Source: Patescibacteria group bacterium
GTDB taxonomy: Bacteria > Patescibacteriota > Microgenomatia > UBA1406 > GWC2-37-13
Length of the DNA: 33,289 nt
Assembly: GCA_026416975.1 (NCBI GenBank)
Contig: JAOAEC010000008.1
Coordinates: 1 to 33,289, forward strand
Direction: 5' to 3'
Below the pieces are notes generated by a model that did no database searches, was not told the origin of the DNA, and was given only the letters and a program-made list of their open reading frames with translations. Position 1 is the stretch's first letter, and each line of letters starts with the position of its first letter. The position numbers were made by a program, and so were the translations under genes. Below are positions 7,231-15,226 of the stretch, piece after piece.

Positions 7231-7431
7231 GAGCAATTTAACAACTAATATCTAACGTCTAACACTTAACATATAACTTATAACATATAACATCAACTAT
7301 TAATTTCTAATTTTCCCTGCCCGTAATCGCTGAAGCGATAGCTTCTGCAGGCGGGTAATTTTCAATTTCTATTAAATTATTAATTTATTAATTATTGAAT
7401 AAAAATTGATTTATTAATTTATTAAAAATTA
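7213..7431. repeat. Long direct repeat, copy B (carries the palindromic element)
   Basis: Same order of parts as 5051-5221, with an extra ATATAACTTATAAC unit and the palindromic element inserted at 7315-7355. It follows the TTC/GAA tract. With copy A it brackets the abiEi-abiEii-unknown gene cluster. Confidence 0.8.
7308..7362. repeat. Palindromic mobile-like element, copy 2, with 7-bp flanking duplication
   Basis: Core 7315-7355 begins CCCTGCCCG and ends GCAGGCGGG. It is bounded on both sides by TAATTTT (7308-7314 and 7356-7362). In the otherwise matching copy A at 5135-5142 a single TAATTTT is followed directly by CAATTT. That is the pattern of an insertion with a 7-bp target duplication. 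Confidence 0.85.
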
Positions 7432-7463
7432 GTTTAGCGGGTTTTGAGGGTTAAAATTATTAT

Positions 7464-7505
7464 TAATTTAGGATTTAGAATTTAGGATTTATGATTTATG
7501 ATTTT
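7464..7505. repeat. A/T-rich dispersed repeat (AGGATTTAGAATTT type)
   Basis: Reads TTTAGGATTTAGAATTTAGG and then ATGATTTATG. It is the inverted form of the AATTCTAAATCCTAAATCC repeats that are translated inside LeuRS and TyrRS. Here it lies between genes, downstream of the flavodoxin-like ORF. Confidence 0.7.
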
Positions 7506-7510
7506 TAATA

Positions 7511-7975
7511 TTATTTTAATATCTGCTTTACTTTGTCAGTTATTTCGATAAGATCGTTTTTCGTCGGTTTTTCTTTATTTATTCCTCCAAAATACTTTAA
7601 GAAACCAAAGGTATCATAGCCAGGAAGAGAGAACTCACCAATAATTTTGAATCCTTTATTTTTTAACTTTTTTCTTAATGACAGATGCCAGAAAAATTTA
7701 AAGGAAGGTAAGCCGGCGGTTGAAAAAATAATTGCTTTCTTATTATTTAATTTCGGTATTTGATCAATTAATTTAAATAATAGTTGATGGTGTTTGCCAA
7801 AATAAATTCCTGAACCAAAGCCAATAATTGAGTATTTTTTAATTTCTTTTTTTATCTTTGAGAGAGAATTAGTTTGAAGATCAATAATTGAGGCTTTTAA
7901 TTTTTCTTTCAAATAAAAAGCCAATTTTTTAGTATTTTGATGGTGAAAAGAGAAATAAATAATTAAAATCTTCAC
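7511..7975 (-). CDS. Flavodoxin-like protein
   Basis: 154 residues. The N-terminal phosphate-binding loop ILIIYFSFHHQNTKKLA (about 3-19) is a variant of the flavodoxin TxT/SxHxNT loop for FMN. IIGFGSGIYFGKHH and KKAIIFSTAGLP follow, at the positions of the second and third FMN-contacting loops of the long flavodoxin-like (Flavodoxin_5) family. It would be a cytoplasmic electron carrier or small oxidoreductase. It starts with GTG at 7975 and overlaps the MscS stop by 4 nt (GTGA), so the two are co-translated. No dedicated promoter is seen. Confidence 0.75.
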   Translation of the reverse strand: MKILIIYFSFHHQNTKKLAFYLKEKLKASIIDLQTNSLSKIKKEIKKYSIIGFGSGIYFGKHHQLLFKLIDQIPKLNNKKAIIFSTAGLPSFKFFWHLSLRKKLKNKGFKIIGEFSLPGYDTFGFLKYFGGINKEKPTKNDLIEITDKVKQILK

Positions 7976-8484
7976 TTTTTATTCTTTGTAATTTTAACGA
8001 CCGTGTTAATTTGTGAATTGGGAATATAAATCAGATTATTGTTTTTATCTTTTAAAATAATCATTCTCATGGTGATTTTTTTTACCTCGCCCTCGAAAGC
8101 GCCGATTTGAATGTGGTCTCCAACATTAAACTGATCTTCAACTAAGATAAAAAAACCAGAGATTAGATCTTTAATCAATGTTTGACTACCGAAAGAGATC
8201 GCTAATCCCAAGACACCAGCACCGGTGAGAATCGGTAAGATATTAATTCCATACAAAGAAAGAATCATTAGCAAAAGAATAATAAAAAGAGCAAAATCAA
8301 CAACGTTTTTTAAAAATCCTTTGATGGTTTGGGTTTTGGCAATTAATTTTTCTTTTGAAATCGTGTTTTTAATTTGAGCAAAGGTTTTATCGATTAATTT
8401 TTTAATTAAAAAAGAGAAAAAAAAGTAAAGAAAGATAATCATTGCTGAAACAATTATTTTATTTTGAAAATTTTTTTCTGTCAT
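7972..8484 (-). CDS. Small mechanosensitive ion channel (MscS family)
   Basis: About 170 residues from the ATG at 8484. The ORF track's start at 8523 lies inside tRNA-His and is rejected. Two membrane segments (about 12-33 and 55-80) lead into a pore helix rich in Gly and Ala, ILTGAGVLGLAISFGSQTLI. The MscS beta domain follows: FFILVEDQFNVGDHIQIG and LIYIPNSQI. The C-terminal alpha/beta domain of E. coli MscS is absent; such short forms are common in the family. It would open under membrane tension and release solutes during osmotic downshock. It begins 9 nt after the tRNA-His gene, so its mRNA 5' end is probably made by tRNA 3' processing. Confidence 0.88.
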   Translation of the reverse strand: MTEKNFQNKIIVSAMIIFLYFFFSFLIKKLIDKTFAQIKNTISKEKLIAKTQTIKGFLKNVVDFALFIILLLMILSLYGINILPILTGAGVLGLAISFGSQTLIKDLISGFFILVEDQFNVGDHIQIGAFEGEVKKITMRMIILKDKNNNLIYIPNSQINTVVKITKNKK

Positions 8485-8493
8485 ATTTTTTTG

Positions 8494-8566
8494 GGTGATC
8501 GATGGAATTTGAACCCGCCACATACAGCTTCACAGGTTGTCGCTCTACCATTGAGCCACTATCACC
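8494..8566 (-). tRNA. tRNA-His (GTG anticodon), weakly paired
   Basis: Folds as a cloverleaf with the extra G at -1 opposite C73 that marks tRNA-His. The D arm is GCTC/GAGC and the anticodon loop is CTGTGAA. CCA is not encoded. Several positions are weak: A6-G67 in the acceptor stem, A30-C40 in the anticodon stem, C50-A64 in the T stem, and T61 in place of the near-universal C61. It is still recognisable as the gene for the histidine decoder, but the T arm is unusual compared with the clean tRNA-Gly at 32651. Confidence 0.85.
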
Positions 8567-8618
8567 AGTTTATTTTTATTTTATCATTTTTTAGATTTTT
8601 TGTTCAAGAAGGTTAAGA

Positions 8619-9257
8619 TTAATCAACTTTTTCTTTTTTTTTGATGACCTCTAAAATTATTGGTATCAATGAGATTAAAATAATAGCGATGACTACTAAA
8701 GAAAAATTTTTTTTAATAAAAGGGATATTGCCAAAAAAATAACCAGCGCCGATAAAAAGACTGCACCATAAAACTCCGCCAATAATGTTATAAAAAATAA
8801 ATTTTTTATAATCCATCTGACCAGTGCCGGCGACAAAAGGAGCAAAAGTGCGGATAATAGGGACAAAACGAGCCAAGATAATAGTTTTTCCGCCGTGTTT
8901 TTTAAAAAATTCATTGGTTTTTTTAATATGATTTTCATTAATAGGAATTTTTGGATGACCAACAATTTTTTCGCCAAAAAAATGACCAATCCAGTAATTG
9001 CTTGTGTCACCCAAGACAGCAGCCAAGATTAAAATTAAAAGCAGTAAAGGAAAGTTAAAAGCGCCAAGAGAGGCAAAAGCACCAGTGGCAAATAAAAGGG
9101 AGTCGCCTGGTAAAAAAGGAGTAAAAACAAGACCGGTTTCCAAAAAAATAATCACAAATAAAATAAAATATGATAAAGCGCCATAGGTTTGAATAATCTC
9201 TCCTAAATGTTTGTCAATGTGTAGAACAAACTCAAATAAAAATTTGATTACTTCCAT
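8619..9257 (-). CDS. DedA-family membrane protein
   Basis: 212 residues, the normal size. The first half has ETGLVFTPFLPGDSLLFATG (about 41-60), the re-entrant F/Y-LPG-(D/E) motif of DedA proteins. The second has FVPIIRTFAPFVAGTGQM (about 130-147), the GRFxPxxR-like motif, here ARFVPIIR. There are four to five hydrophobic segments. DedA/SNARE-associated proteins act in membrane lipid handling; some move undecaprenyl phosphate or phosphatidylethanolamine between leaflets. The substrate here is unknown. TATAAT with an upstream TGT lies 12 nt before the ATG. The next gene upstream (mtaB) ends 24 nt away on the same strand. ORFs at 8696 (minus) and 8998 (plus) are shadows. Confidence 0.92.
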   Translation of the reverse strand: MEVIKFLFEFVLHIDKHLGEIIQTYGALSYFILFVIIFLETGLVFTPFLPGDSLLFATGAFASLGAFNFPLLLLILILAAVLGDTSNYWIGHFFGEKIVGHPKIPINENHIKKTNEFFKKHGGKTIILARFVPIIRTFAPFVAGTGQMDYKKFIFYNIIGGVLWCSLFIGAGYFFGNIPFIKKNFSLVVIAIILISLIPIILEVIKKKEKVD

Positions 9258-9281
9258 AGAGTTAAAAAAATTATAACATTT

Positions 9282-10601
9282 TTAAAACTTAATTTTTCCA
9301 ATTAAAAAATTGTTTTTGATTTCTTCTATTTTAACATTAACAATCTTTCCCGGTGAAAGTTTTTCTTTTCTTATTAAAATCGGTAGCTGATTATCTAAAA
9401 GCCCCTCCCAAAAATCATCAGTTTTTTTATTTAGGATTAAAGTGGTGGTTATTCGATTTAAATTTTTTTCCAAAAAAAGTTGATATTTTTTTTGAGAGAG
9501 TTTTCTTAAAATTTGAGAGCGGATTTTTTTTGTTTTTTCCTCTGGTTCTTTAATGTTTTTTGTCATATAAAAAGCAGCAGTGTTTTTTCTTTTGGAAAAA
9601 CGAAAAATATGAAAGCGAGAAAGGGGTGATTTTTCTAAAAACTGATAGGTTTTTTCAAACTCTTTTTCTGTTTCTCCTAAAAAACCAACAATAATATCAG
9701 TAGCTAAGAAAGAAAAAGGATTAATTTTATAAAGACTATTTAACTTTTCCATTATTTCCTCTTTTTGATAACCGCGTTTCATTAAATTTAAAATGGTATT
9801 TGAGCCTGATTGAATGGGAATATGGAAGAAATTAACAAGCCGATTAGTTGTTAAAATTTTTTGATAAAAATTTAAGAATTGGAGATTAATTGACAAAGGA
9901 TGAATTGAACCAAAACTAATTCGGGGGATGGTAGTTTTTTGAATAATATTTTTAATTAAATCAATAAAAGTTTCTTTAGTATCATAGCCAAAAGCCTCGG
10001 TATTAATGGCGGTTAAGATTATTTCACTAACTTGTGATTGATTTTGGTTTATATAATCTACGATGTCATTGATTTTAATTGACTTAGGTAAACCGCGAAG
10101 ATAGGGGACAATACAATAAGAACAAAACCGTTGGCAGCCGTCTTGAATCTTTACCAAAAGCCGACCTGAGGATAAAAATTTACTAAAAACTGCTAGTTTT
10201 TGGCTTTTCCTAACAAGCCAATTCTGACCTACGAGGTCAGAATTGGCTTGATGGGATAAGCTTTTTTGAATGATTTTTATTAATTTTTCTTTGTTTTGAT
10301 TATTGATGAGAAGATCGATTGGCAAATCTTTTTTTAAATTATTGATTATGTTTGTTTTTTGCCAATAAGTAGCGACACAGCCAGTGATAATAATTTTTGT
10401 CTGGGGAAGTTTTTTTTTAATCTGATAGATTAAGTTGCGACACTCGCGTTCCGCTTTTTGAGTGACAGCACAGGTATTGATGATGTAAAACTGGGGATTT
10501 TTTTTATCATAAACAAAGCCTTTTTCAATCAGCTCTTTGTCAATTTTTTCTTTTTCCGCTTCATTAACCCGACAACCAAAAGCAAAAGAGCAAAATCTCA
10601 T
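9282..10601 (-). CDS. mtaB: MiaB-like tRNA methylthiotransferase (MtaB type)
   Basis: 439 residues. The N-terminal methylthiotransferase domain has the three cluster cysteines in FAFGCRVNEAE, NTCAVTQKAE and TGCVAT. The radical-SAM motif is CQRFCSYC (about 155-162) with DGCQRFC before it, and IPIQSGSNTILNLMKRGY follows. The C-terminus is a short TRAM-like domain. The GCRVNEAE form points to MtaB, which makes ms2t6A at position 37 of ANN-decoding tRNAs, rather than MiaB or RimO. An insert of about 15 residues (SHQANSDLVGQNWLV, near 130) is encoded by a perfect 17-bp inverted repeat and is probably not family sequence. TATAAT ends 6 nt before the ATG at 10601. Confidence 0.9.
   Translation of the reverse strand: MRFCSFAFGCRVNEAEKEKIDKELIEKGFVYDKKNPQFYIINTCAVTQKAERECRNLIYQIKKKLPQTKIIITGCVATYWQKTNIINNLKKDLPIDLLINNQNKEKLIKIIQKSLSHQANSDLVGQNWLVRKSQKLAVFSKFLSSGRLLVKIQDGCQRFCSYCIVPYLRGLPKSIKINDIVDYINQNQSQVSEIILTAINTEAFGYDTKETFIDLIKNIIQKTTIPRISFGSIHPLSINLQFLNFYQKILTTNRLVNFFHIPIQSGSNTILNLMKRGYQKEEIMEKLNSLYKINPFSFLATDIIVGFLGETEKEFEKTYQFLEKSPLSRFHIFRFSKRKNTAAFYMTKNIKEPEEKTKKIRSQILRKLSQKKYQLFLEKNLNRITTTLILNKKTDDFWEGLLDNQLPILIRKEKLSPGKIVNVKIEEIKNNFLIGKIKF
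10214..10250. repeat. Perfect 17-bp inverted repeat inside mtaB
   Basis: CAAGCCAATTCTGACCT, loop ACG, then the exact inverse AGGTCAGAATTGGCTTG. It is translated in frame within mtaB, between the first domain and the radical-SAM motif, in a region expected to be a loop. I judge it a palindromic element inserted into a gene. Confidence 0.85.
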
Positions 10602-10632
10602 TGAAAAATTATACTACAACTTTAATTAAACT

Positions 10633-10676
10633 TTAGTGAATTTTTTGGATGCGATCACATCCAAAAAATTCACTAA
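10633..10676. repeat. GATC-centred palindrome 1 (19-bp perfect stem)
   Basis: TTAGTGAATTTTTTGGATG, loop CGATCA, then the exact inverse. It lies 32 bp upstream of mtaB. There is no T-run after either arm beyond the arms themselves, so it is not a plain terminator. Confidence 0.85.
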
Positions 10677-10757
10677 TGATTTTTATTTAGATTGTTGAGA
10701 AGATATAAAAATTATTTTTTTTGATTTTATTTTTTGACATAAAATTTAACATAAAAA

Positions 10758-10799
10758 GCGTAGAATTTTGTATGCCGATCGCACCTAAAAATTCTACGT
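10758..10799. repeat. GATC-centred palindrome 2
   Basis: CGTAGAATTTT pairs with AAAATTCTACG (11 bp), and the 18-nt loop contains TGCCGATCGCA. It shares the layout GAATTTTT-GG-TGCGATC with palindrome 1, so the two look like one repeat family. Confidence 0.7.
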
Positions 10800-10866
10800 C
10801 TTTAGGTAAAGAGCTAGAAAAGTTTAAGAAAAATTAATAAAGAGAAATTAGAGAAATTAGAAATTG

Positions 10867-11493
10867 TTATAAGAATAAGAAGCTGAAAAAGGCTGTTGAT
10901 AAGCCTAGAAGACTTCCGCCAATAATATCGGTTGTCCAATGTTCGCCTAAAGAAACTCGGGAGAAAAGCATTAAAAAATTAAAAACAAAAAGCAATATAA
11001 TTAAAAAAAATTTAAACACAGGCTTTATTTTTGATTTAAAAATTAAGTAGATAATTAAACTTACTACAAAAACAGTACGCAGCGAATGTCCAGATGGATA
11101 AGAATTTCCTGGTTGAATGTATGATGAAGGGAAGTTAAAAAGTAGTTTATAACGATGAAACATAAAAGGAGGACTTGGATGAGATAAAAAAGCTTTGCCA
11201 AAAACTTCGATAATATGAGCGCTTAAAAAAGGGAAAAAAATTAAGAATGAGATTATTTTTTTGCGAACGAGAATAATTAATAAAATTATTAAACTATAAA
11301 TTTCAAAACTACCAATCAGGCTAAAGTATGATAAAAAACAATCATATTTTTGTGGTAGATGATCTTGGATTTTAACAGTTAAATCAAAATCAAGCTGATT
11401 AAAAAAATCTTTTTTGACTAAATAAGAAAAGGCAAGAAAAAAAAGAAAAAACAAAAAAGAAAATTCCAAAAATAGCCAATTTTTCTTCTTCAT
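10867..11493 (-). CDS. PAP2-family lipid phosphatase
   Basis: 208 residues. The three phosphatase motifs are present: KAFLSHPSPP (about 100-109, a variant of K-x6-RP), YPSGHS (132-137) and SRVSLGEHWTTDIIGG (about 178-193). The last two supply the catalytic histidines and the aspartate. Five or six membrane helices surround them. Relatives dephosphorylate undecaprenyl pyrophosphate, phosphatidate or phosphatidylglycerol phosphate at the outer face of the membrane. The HPSPP variant is often seen in PgpB/BcrC-like proteins of small genomes, so carrier-lipid recycling is a fair guess, not a proof. TGT-TAAAAT lies 6 nt before the ATG (11493). Confidence 0.9.
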   Translation of the reverse strand: MKKKNWLFLEFSFLFFLFFLAFSYLVKKDFFNQLDFDLTVKIQDHLPQKYDCFLSYFSLIGSFEIYSLIILLIILVRKKIISFLIFFPFLSAHIIEVFGKAFLSHPSPPFMFHRYKLLFNFPSSYIQPGNSYPSGHSLRTVFVVSLIIYLIFKSKIKPVFKFFLIILLFVFNFLMLFSRVSLGEHWTTDIIGGSLLGLSTAFFSFLFL

Positions 11494-11549
11494 TTTTTAA
11501 TTTTAACAAAATATTGGTTTTATATTTTTTTTTGAAATTAAGAGTAATA

Positions 11550-12354
11550 TCAAATTTTAGCCACTAAATTTAATAATTTGTTAATTTGTTCATTAATTGA
11601 TAACTCTATATTATTATACCGCCAGACATATTTAAGCAAGATAAAAAGATAATCTTTGTTTTCTAATATCACCTCTATCTGCTAATTGTCTTTTTAAATA
11701 ACCAAAGAATCCTTCTAAACCATTAATATGATTGTTTTTGTTTTTTTTATCAACATATTCTTTTTCATTATGTTTTACAGTTCGGTGAACATAACCTCTA
11801 GTTGCCAATCCTGTATATGCTCTCCAAGTATTATAACAGATAATAGTATCCTTTTTTACTTTCTTTTCTATAATAGGAATTAGATCTTTTGCTTCAACAT
11901 CAGGGACTAATTTAGCAAATACTTTACCAGAACGGGCTAAAATAACAAAGACAGGTTGTTTGGTAGTGCCAAAACCTCTTTTGCTTTCTTTACCTTTTAA
12001 TCCTTTCTTTATTAACTGTTTCCTCCTCTTATTTTTCTTTTGACCACCCAAATAGGTTTCATCAACTTCAACTATACCATCAAAAACATCAGGAATGTCT
12101 TTTGCCATAACTTGTCTTATTAGATTTAAAGCTTTAAGGACTTTATATTTGCTTATTCTTGTTTTTTTAATGATGATATTAATTGAATGGCATCTTAAAA
12201 ACCATTTTAAAAAAGCCTTCCATTTATACCTTGAAAGATTTATTCCACTCAATTTCAACTTAAATTCATAAAGGCAATTTTTACCCCTTATTTTGCCTCT
12301 TCTTACCTTTCAAAAACTATTTCTAGAACATCTTTTACATTTAGCTTGATACAT
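11550..12354 (-). pseudogene. Decayed IS1595-family (ISXO2-like) transposase
   Basis: The longest open piece (11632-12258) holds the DDE core: VDETYLGGQKKNKRR, KDTIICYNTWRAY and NNHINGLEGFFGYLKRQL, as in ISXO2-like transposases. Upstream on the same strand the zinc ribbon MYQAKCKRCSRNSF...KVRRGKIRGKNC is interrupted by TGA where the family has a large residue, probably Trp (TGG). Downstream of FYLA a frameshift leads into KYVWRYNNIELSINEQINK, the natural C-terminus. Two lesions and no clear terminal inverted repeats mean the element is dead. A possible right end, GGGTAATGTTT, lies near 12400 on the minus strand; I could not find its partner. Confidence 0.88.
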
Positions 12355-12414
12355 TACCACGATTTTATCATAGTTAATGGCTATTTTTAAACATTACCCA
12401 TATATATGTGAAAA

Positions 12415-12443
12415 GTGAAAAATAAAGAAAAATGTATTAAAAT
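12415..12443 (+). promoter_or_regulatory. mgtA promoter candidate
   Basis: GTGAAA (12415-12420), 17-nt spacer, TAAAAT (12438-12443), then 7 nt to the ATG at 12451. This matches the leaderless spacing of the other genes and is the reason for preferring 12451 over the GTG at 12415 as start. Confidence 0.45.
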
Positions 12444-12450
12444 ATTTTTT

Positions 12451-15144
12451 ATGAGTACGATTTTTGGATATTTTTTAGGTTATAAAACTTTAGCGGAAAG
12501 AATTACAGAGTATAATGAAAAAATTAAACAAATTGAGTTTGCTCAAAAAAATCCAAAAATTCCTCCAAAAAAACAAGAAGAAATAATTACCGATATTAAA
12601 AAATATTCAAAAGCGACAATTGAGGATGTTTTTTATCAATTAGACACTTCTTTAGATGGTTTAAGTTTTTATGAGATAAAAAAAAGAATTTTTCAATATG
12701 GTCTAAATGAAGTAGAAGAAATTGAAAAAAACAATTTCTTTACTCGTTTAGGGAAAATTATTTTTAACCCATTAATTCTTTTATTTTTCTTTTTAATTTT
12801 TGTTTCTTATTTAACCCAAGATTATAAAACTGTTTTTGTTATTAGTTTTATGGTTTTAATAAGTGTTGTTTTGCGTTATATTCAAGAAACAAAAGCTTAT
12901 AATTCGGCCGCTGCTTTAAAATCTCGCATCAATACTACCTGTACGGTTATCAGGGGAGGTAAAAAAAGGGAGATTGATTTAAAAGATGTAACCCCTGGTG
13001 ATATTGTTGTTTTGTCCGCTGGTGATATTATTCCGGCTGATTTAAGATTGATTGAGGCAAAAGATCTTTATATTGATCAATCGTTTTTAACTGGTGAATC
13101 AGTGCCGGTGGAAAAAATTACCGATTTTAGTTTAGATGAAACAACTCATGTCATTGACTATAAAAACATCTGTTTTATGGGATCAAGTGTTTCTTCTGGT
13201 TATGGAAAAGGGGTGGTTTTTCAAACAGGAAAAAATACTTATTTTGGTAATTTAACTAAAAATATTAGCGGCAGGCGAACTGAAACAAGTTTTGATAAAG
13301 GAGTTGATAAATTTACCTGGTTGATGATTGCTTTTATGAGTGTGATGGCGCCAACGGTTTTTATTGTTAATGGTTTAACTAAAGACAATTGGTTTGAGGC
13401 TTTTCTATTTGGAATTTCCATTGCTGTTGGTTTGACTCCCGAAATGCTACCAGCAATTTTAACTTTTAACTTATCAAAAGGCACTGTTTCTATGGCAAAG
13501 AAAAAAGTGATTGTAAAACTTTTGAATTCAATGCAAAATTTAGGAGCAATGAATGTTGTCTGCACTGACAAAACCGGCACTTTAACTTTAAATAGAGTTA
13601 CAGTAATTCATAGTCTGGATGGAAATGGAAACGAAAATCCTAAAGTTTTAAAATTTGCTTATATTAACAGTTTTTTTCAAACCGGTTTTAAGAATTTAAT
13701 TGATACAGCTGTAATTTCTGAGGCAAAAAAAAGAAAAATTAATGATTTTATTTCTTCATATAAAAAAATAGATGAGTATCCTTTTGATTTTAAGAGAAAA
13801 AGATTGTCAATTGTTGTTGAAAATGAAAAAAAAGAGAAAATTTTAATCTGTAAAGGTGCGGTTGAGGAGGTGATGTCTGTTTGTCGTTTTTTAGAAACCA
13901 ATCAAAACAAGCAGGTTTTATTAAAAGAAACTGATTTAAATAATATTAAACAATTAAATGAAAACTATGCTAAACAAGGATATCGAACAATGGTTGTTGC
14001 TTATAAAAAGATTTCTGAAAGATATTATGGGCATGTTGATAAAGACGAAAAAGATTTAATATTTTTTGGGATTATTACTCTTCTTGATCCACCAAAGGAA
14101 TCAGCAAAAAAAGCAATAAGAAATCTAAGCGATTTAGGAATTACTGTTAAGATTTTAACCGGTGATAATGAACTGGTGACAAAAAAAATTGCCGCTGATG
14201 TAGGTTTGAACACGGAGAATATTTTATTGGGAGGGCAAATTCAACAAATGAGTGATGAAGAATTAAAAAAAATTATTGATAAAACAACAATCTTTGCTAA
14301 ACTTTCGCCTGAAGATAAAAAAAGGATTGTTAAAATTTTAAGAAAAAAAGGGAATGTGGTTGGATTTTTGGGTGATGGGATCAATGATGCGCCGGCGCTT
14401 CGTGAGGCTGATGTTGGTATATCGGTTGATGGTGGAGTGGATATTGCTAAAGAATCAGCCGATATTATTCTTTTAGAAACAAGTTTATCTGTTTTGGCTG
14501 ATGGGGTGGTTGAGGGAAGAAAAACTTTTGGCAATATTATTAAATATATCAGGATGGGAGCCAGTTCTAATTTTGGTAATATGTTTTCCGTTTTGGGACC
14601 AAGCATATTTTTACCTTTTTTACCAATGAGACCGGCACAAATTTTGGTTAATAATCTTTTATATGATATTTCCCAAACAGCCATTCCTCTTGATAGCGTT
14701 GATGAGGAATTTATGAAAAAACCTCGCCGTTGGCGGGTAAAAGACATTGCTCGTTTTATGATTTTTATTGGACCAATAAGTAGCATCTTTGATTATACGA
14801 CTTTTTTTGTTATGCTTTATGTTTTTAATTGTTGGAATAATCCAGCTCTGTTTCAAACTGGCTGGTTCGTTGAGTCTTTAATCACACAAACCTTAATTAT
14901 TCATGTAATAAGAAGCAAAAAAATCCCTATTCTTCAAACCATGGCTAGTTTACCATTAACCTTAATGACAATATTGATTATTAGTATTGGTGTATTTTTG
15001 GTTAATTCGCCTTTTGGCTATCTTTTTGGTTTTGTTAAACCACCTTTAATTTATTGGCCGATTTTAATATTAATTAATTTAAGTTATGTAGTCTTAACTC
15101 AAATCGTAAAGTACTTTTATATTAAAAAATTCGGTTATTATTAA
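12451..15144 (+). CDS. mgtA: Magnesium-importing P-type ATPase MgtA
   Basis: 897 residues from the ATG at 12451 (909 if the GTG at 12415 is used), the normal MgtA length. Visible in order: actuator loop LTGESVPVEK, LTPEMLP in M4, phosphorylation motif CTDKTGTLTLN (Asp about 373), FDFKRKRLSIVV, CKGAVEEV, LTGDNELV, hinge GFLGDGINDAPALREADVGI, and SVDGGVDIAKESADIILLE. The C-terminal six helices have NNLLYDISQTAIPLDSVDEE. Similarity to E. coli MgtA is close across the whole length. It imports Mg2+ across the cytoplasmic membrane using ATP. In enterics MgtA is controlled by PhoPQ and a leader riboswitch; no such leader is seen here, and the transcript seems leaderless. The decayed IS lies just upstream. 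Confidence 0.96.
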   Translation: MSTIFGYFLGYKTLAERITEYNEKIKQIEFAQKNPKIPPKKQEEIITDIKKYSKATIEDVFYQLDTSLDGLSFYEIKKRIFQYGLNEVEEIEKNNFFTRLGKIIFNPLILLFFFLIFVSYLTQDYKTVFVISFMVLISVVLRYIQETKAYNSAAALKSRINTTCTVIRGGKKREIDLKDVTPGDIVVLSAGDIIPADLRLIEAKDLYIDQSFLTGESVPVEKITDFSLDETTHVIDYKNICFMGSSVSSGYGKGVVFQTGKNTYFGNLTKNISGRRTETSFDKGVDKFTWLMIAFMSVMAPTVFIVNGLTKDNWFEAFLFGISIAVGLTPEMLPAILTFNLSKGTVSMAKKKVIVKLLNSMQNLGAMNVVCTDKTGTLTLNRVTVIHSLDGNGNENPKVLKFAYINSFFQTGFKNLIDTAVISEAKKRKINDFISSYKKIDEYPFDFKRKRLSIVVENEKKEKILICKGAVEEVMSVCRFLETNQNKQVLLKETDLNNIKQLNENYAKQGYRTMVVAYKKISERYYGHVDKDEKDLIFFGIITLLDPPKESAKKAIRNLSDLGITVKILTGDNELVTKKIAADVGLNTENILLGGQIQQMSDEELKKIIDKTTIFAKLSPEDKKRIVKILRKKGNVVGFLGDGINDAPALREADVGISVDGGVDIAKESADIILLETSLSVLADGVVEGRKTFGNIIKYIRMGASSNFGNMFSVLGPSIFLPFLPMRPAQILVNNLLYDISQTAIPLDSVDEEFMKKPRRWRVKDIARFMIFIGPISSIFDYTTFFVMLYVFNCWNNPALFQTGWFVESLITQTLIIHVIRSKKIPILQTMASLPLTLMTILIISIGVFLVNSPFGYLFGFVKPPLIYWPILILINLSYVVLTQIVKYFYIKKFGYY

Positions 15145-15226
15145 GAAATTTTTTTTGTTTTTTAATATAAAATCATAAAAGTTTTAATTTGAAGAAGTAT
15201 TTTAAAAAGATTTATGATTATTTTTT

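Larger units (their letters stand above)
10602..10866. other. Gene-free gap with two related palindromes
   Basis: 265 bp between mtaB and the PAP2 gene, both on the minus strand. It holds the mtaB promoter (ATTATA at 10608-10613 on the plus strand), the two GATC-centred palindromes listed separately, and A/T-rich filler. I see no ORF. Confidence 0.7.

Noticed and set aside
8696-9010. ORF on the minus strand overlapping dedA
   Set aside because: Shadow of the DedA frame; low-complexity hydrophobic translation and no start signal.
12259-12354. In-frame TGA in the transposase as a sign of a recoded stop (genetic code 25 or 4)
   Set aside because: Several sound genes end with TGA (RRM, M20 peptidase, zinc-ribbon protein), Trp is coded by TGG throughout, and the same transposase also has a frameshift. 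It is simple decay.
14241-14786. 181-residue minus-strand ORF inside mgtA
   Set aside because: Antisense shadow of a highly conserved gene; no promoter and Ser/Ile-rich shadow composition. The same applies to 13239, 13677, 14025 and 14659.
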